DNA of 64,000 bases, taken from positions 124,001 through 188,000 of the forward strand of contig FOBR01000003.1 in the NCBI GenBank assembly GCA_900109895.1, given 5' to 3'. This DNA comes from a bacterium A37T11. Lineage in GTDB: Bacteria > Bacteroidota > Bacteroidia > Sphingobacteriales > Sphingobacteriaceae. The notes under the pieces were generated by a model. The model was not told the origin of the DNA and did not search any database. It saw only the letters and a list, made by a program, of their open reading frames with translations. The position numbers and the translations under genes are program-made. Below are positions 62,250 through 64,000 of the stretch, piece by piece; the first letter of the stretch is position 1, and the number at the start of each line of letters is the position of its first letter.

Positions 62250-63589
62250 AAAACTCGACACCTTTTAATTCAGGTTATATCATTGGTATTTCTTTCATCT
62301 CTGCGCTGGGTGGGTATTTGTTTGGTTTTGATTTTGCTGTGATTGCGGGCGCTTTACCTTTTCTGAGGCAAGAATTTATGCTTAGTCCCTGGTGGGAGGG
62401 TTTCCTGACTGGATCGCTCGGGCTGGGTTGTATAGCGGGCTGTATTGCCGCCGGAAAGATCGCGGATGGTTTCGGGCGGAAACCCGGGTTGATGCTGGCG
62501 GCACTTATTTTTGCAGTTTCGTCAATAGGGATGGCCTTGTCTCACGGTCTGATGTTTTTCGTATGCATGCGGTTTGCTGCCGGGATCGGCGTAGGGATGG
62601 CCTCCTTACTAAGTCCTATGTATATCGCAGAAGTGTCGCCTGCAGCAGTGCGCGGCCGGAATGTGGCCATTAACCAGCTAACGGTTGTCATCGGCATCCT
62701 AGTAACCAACGTGGTGAACTATTTCCTTGCAAATCTGGGCATCGATGCCTGGCGATGGATGTTTGGTTTCGGGGTAGTGCCGTCGCTCTTGTTTTTTGCG
62801 GGGGTGTTTTGGCTTCCTGAAAGCCCGCGATGGCTGGTAAAGGCGGGCTACGAAGAAAGGGCCAATGCGGTGTTGCAAAAGATCGGATCCGCTTCGTTTG
62901 CGGAACACACACTTTCTGATATTCATCGGTCCCTGCTGGGTGTGCGAAAGCAGCCATTCAGGGCCGTTTTTGAAAAAGGCGTAAGGCCGGCCGTCATCGT
63001 GGGCATTATCCTGGCACTTTTTCAGCAATTATGTGGCATCAACGTGGTTTTTAACTACACTTCTACCATCTTTGAATCAGTCGGGGCCAGCCTTGACCGC
63101 CAATTGTTTGAAATGATCTCCATTGGCGTGGTTAACTTAGTGTTTACTTTACTGGCCATGTGGCAGGTGGATAAATTGGGCAGAAGGCCGCTCATGCTGA
63201 TCGGTTCCTTGGGGCTCAGCCTGCTGTATGTCATACTGGCTTTGCTGTTGCAGGGAAACGCTTCAGCGGTACTGCTGTCTGTGTTTGTATTGCTCGCCAT
63301 TGCCACGTATGCCACTACACTGGCCCCGGTAGTATGGGTGTTGATCTCCGAGATCTTTCCGAATAAGATCCGGGGGACGGCCTCATCTGTCGCCATTGTA
63401 TTCCTATGGATCGGCTATTTTATCCTGGTGTTTACTTTTCCGGTATTAGCGGAAAAATTGGGCACTTATGGCCCTTTCTATTTGTATGCCGGGATCTGCT
63501 TGCTGGGTTTCTTATTTGTAAAAAACAAGGTAAAGGAAACAAAAGGCCAGACGCTGGAAGAGCTGGAACAAACCCTTGGTGGACATTGA
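62246..63589 (+). CDS. sugar porter family MFS transporter
   Basis: A 447-residue 12-TM transporter of the XylE/GalP type. Signatures include GYLFGFDFAVIAGALPFLR, ADGFGRKPGL, LPESPRWLVKAGYEERA, LFQQLCGINVVFNYT and VDKLGRRPLMLIGS. It is a sugar:proton symporter, probably for the monosaccharide whose anomers GalM interconverts. It is translationally coupled to galM. Confidence 0.95.
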   Translation: MKNSTPFNSGYIIGISFISALGGYLFGFDFAVIAGALPFLRQEFMLSPWWEGFLTGSLGLGCIAGCIAAGKIADGFGRKPGLMLAALIFAVSSIGMALSHGLMFFVCMRFAAGIGVGMASLLSPMYIAEVSPAAVRGRNVAINQLTVVIGILVTNVVNYFLANLGIDAWRWMFGFGVVPSLLFFAGVFWLPESPRWLVKAGYEERANAVLQKIGSASFAEHTLSDIHRSLLGVRKQPFRAVFEKGVRPAVIVGIILALFQQLCGINVVFNYTSTIFESVGASLDRQLFEMISIGVVNLVFTLLAMWQVDKLGRRPLMLIGSLGLSLLYVILALLLQGNASAVLLSVFVLLAIATYATTLAPVVWVLISEIFPNKIRGTASSVAIVFLWIGYFILVFTFPVLAEKLGTYGPFYLYAGICLLGFLFVKNKVKETKGQTLEELEQTLGGH

Positions 63590-63607
63590 TAATTGGATAT
63601 TGATAAT

Positions 63608-64000
63608 ATGATGACAACACAACAGAAGGAAATGGATGAATTTACGGTCAATTGCTGGCAGGAGCAGGTCACAATACCAACATATCCTGTGGGAAAGCCG
63701 GACAGAAACCCGATGTTTTTTGAGAAACGAGTATATCAGGGAAGCAGTGGGGTAGTGTATCCGAATCCAGTGATTGAAAAGGTGTATGATGAGAAGGAAG
63801 AAAAGCTTTATCAGGCCCTGTTCCTGGAAAACCACTACATAAAAATCATGATCCTGCCCGAACTGGGTGGACGCATACAAATGGCCTACGATAAAATAAA
63901 GCAACGTCATTTTATTTATTATAACCAGGTGATCAAGCCAGCTTTGGTGGGTTTGACCGGTCCATGGATATCCGGAGGCATCGAGTTTAACTGGCCCCAA
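63608..64000 (+). CDS. DUF5107-domain protein, N-terminal part
   Basis: The gene starts at one of two adjacent ATGs (63608, 63611) and stays open to the end of the window (131 codons). The visible part reads MMTTQQKEMDEFTVNCW, then PVGKPDRNPMFFEKRVYQGSSG, NHYIKIMILPELGGRIQMAYD and GPWISGGIEFNWPQ. This matches the N-terminus of DUF5107 proteins, large proteins with a mutarotase-like sheet and often TPR repeats, found in sugar-use loci. It follows the transporter gene by 18 bases and probably belongs to the same operon. Confidence 0.8.
   Translation, partial: MMTTQQKEMDEFTVNCWQEQVTIPTYPVGKPDRNPMFFEKRVYQGSSGVVYPNPVIEKVYDEKEEKLYQALFLENHYIKIMILPELGGRIQMAYDKIKQRHFIYYNQVIKPALVGLTGPWISGGIEFNWPQ

Overview
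The window reads as chromosomal DNA of a Bacteroidota organism, most likely in the Chitinophagaceae/Sphingobacteriales. The evidence is two SusC/SusD loci, LytTR/LytS and propeller-HTH regulators, DUF6266, DUF1080 and DUF4959/DUF4998-type proteins, Bacteroidota-type promoters (TAnnTTTG, in the best case with an upstream TTG at 19 bp), and weak Shine-Dalgarno signals. No rRNA, tRNA, CRISPR array or complete insertion sequence was seen.

Layout. 1-13.7 kb is mostly housekeeping and mixed metabolism: a UPF0173 hydrolase end, a MORN-repeat protein, polA, a HepT toxin with a broken antitoxin, a shortened flavin monooxygenase, an RsmI-like methylase, a DUF1080 protein, a Gfo/Idh oxidoreductase, an alkyltransferase-like protein, ClpS, a crotonase, a universal stress protein and a BadF-type kinase. 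13.7-27.4 kb is a polysaccharide utilisation locus (PUL1) on the minus strand: propeller-HTH sensor, SusC, SusD, LamG lipoprotein, two tandem GH144 enzymes and a GH3 beta-glucosidase. This gene content points to beta-1,2-glucan (sophoro-oligosaccharide) use. 27.4-38.6 kb holds TrhO, a LytS/LytTR pair next to a tiny membrane protein, a GH130 enzyme, a LemA-TPM-TPM operon, an FAD oxidoreductase, Lgt, an OmpA lipoprotein and an LCIB-type carbonic anhydrase homologue. 38.6-42.9 kb is a porin-Rieske-imelysin-diheme oxidoreductase operon behind two Fur-like palindromes. 43-46.7 kb holds a 2-hydroxyacid dehydrogenase, a condensed methyltransferase relic, an Omp85-type barrel and a deoxyhypusine-synthase homologue.

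46.7-48.7 kb is the most unusual block: a DUF6266 protein followed by a three-TM holin-like protein, a CHAP peptidoglycan hydrolase and a lipoprotein with a C-terminal TM segment (unimolecular-spanin topology). It has the content of a phage lysis cassette but no virion genes are visible. 49-64 kb is a second PUL (PUL2) on the plus strand: a truncated ECF sigma gene, SusC, SusD, two surface lipoproteins, an alpha-galactosidase-like hydrolase interrupted by an in-frame TGA, an AraC regulator, an aldose epimerase, a sugar:H+ symporter and the start of a DUF5107 protein. The set suggests galactoside use, partly decayed.

Two copies of an intergenic hairpin element (28.4 and 35.3 kb) share a core of about 50 bp and have outer stems that differ by compensatory base-pair changes, which indicates a conserved nucleic-acid structure not explained by any gene. 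All family assignments come from reading the sequence; no database search was run.
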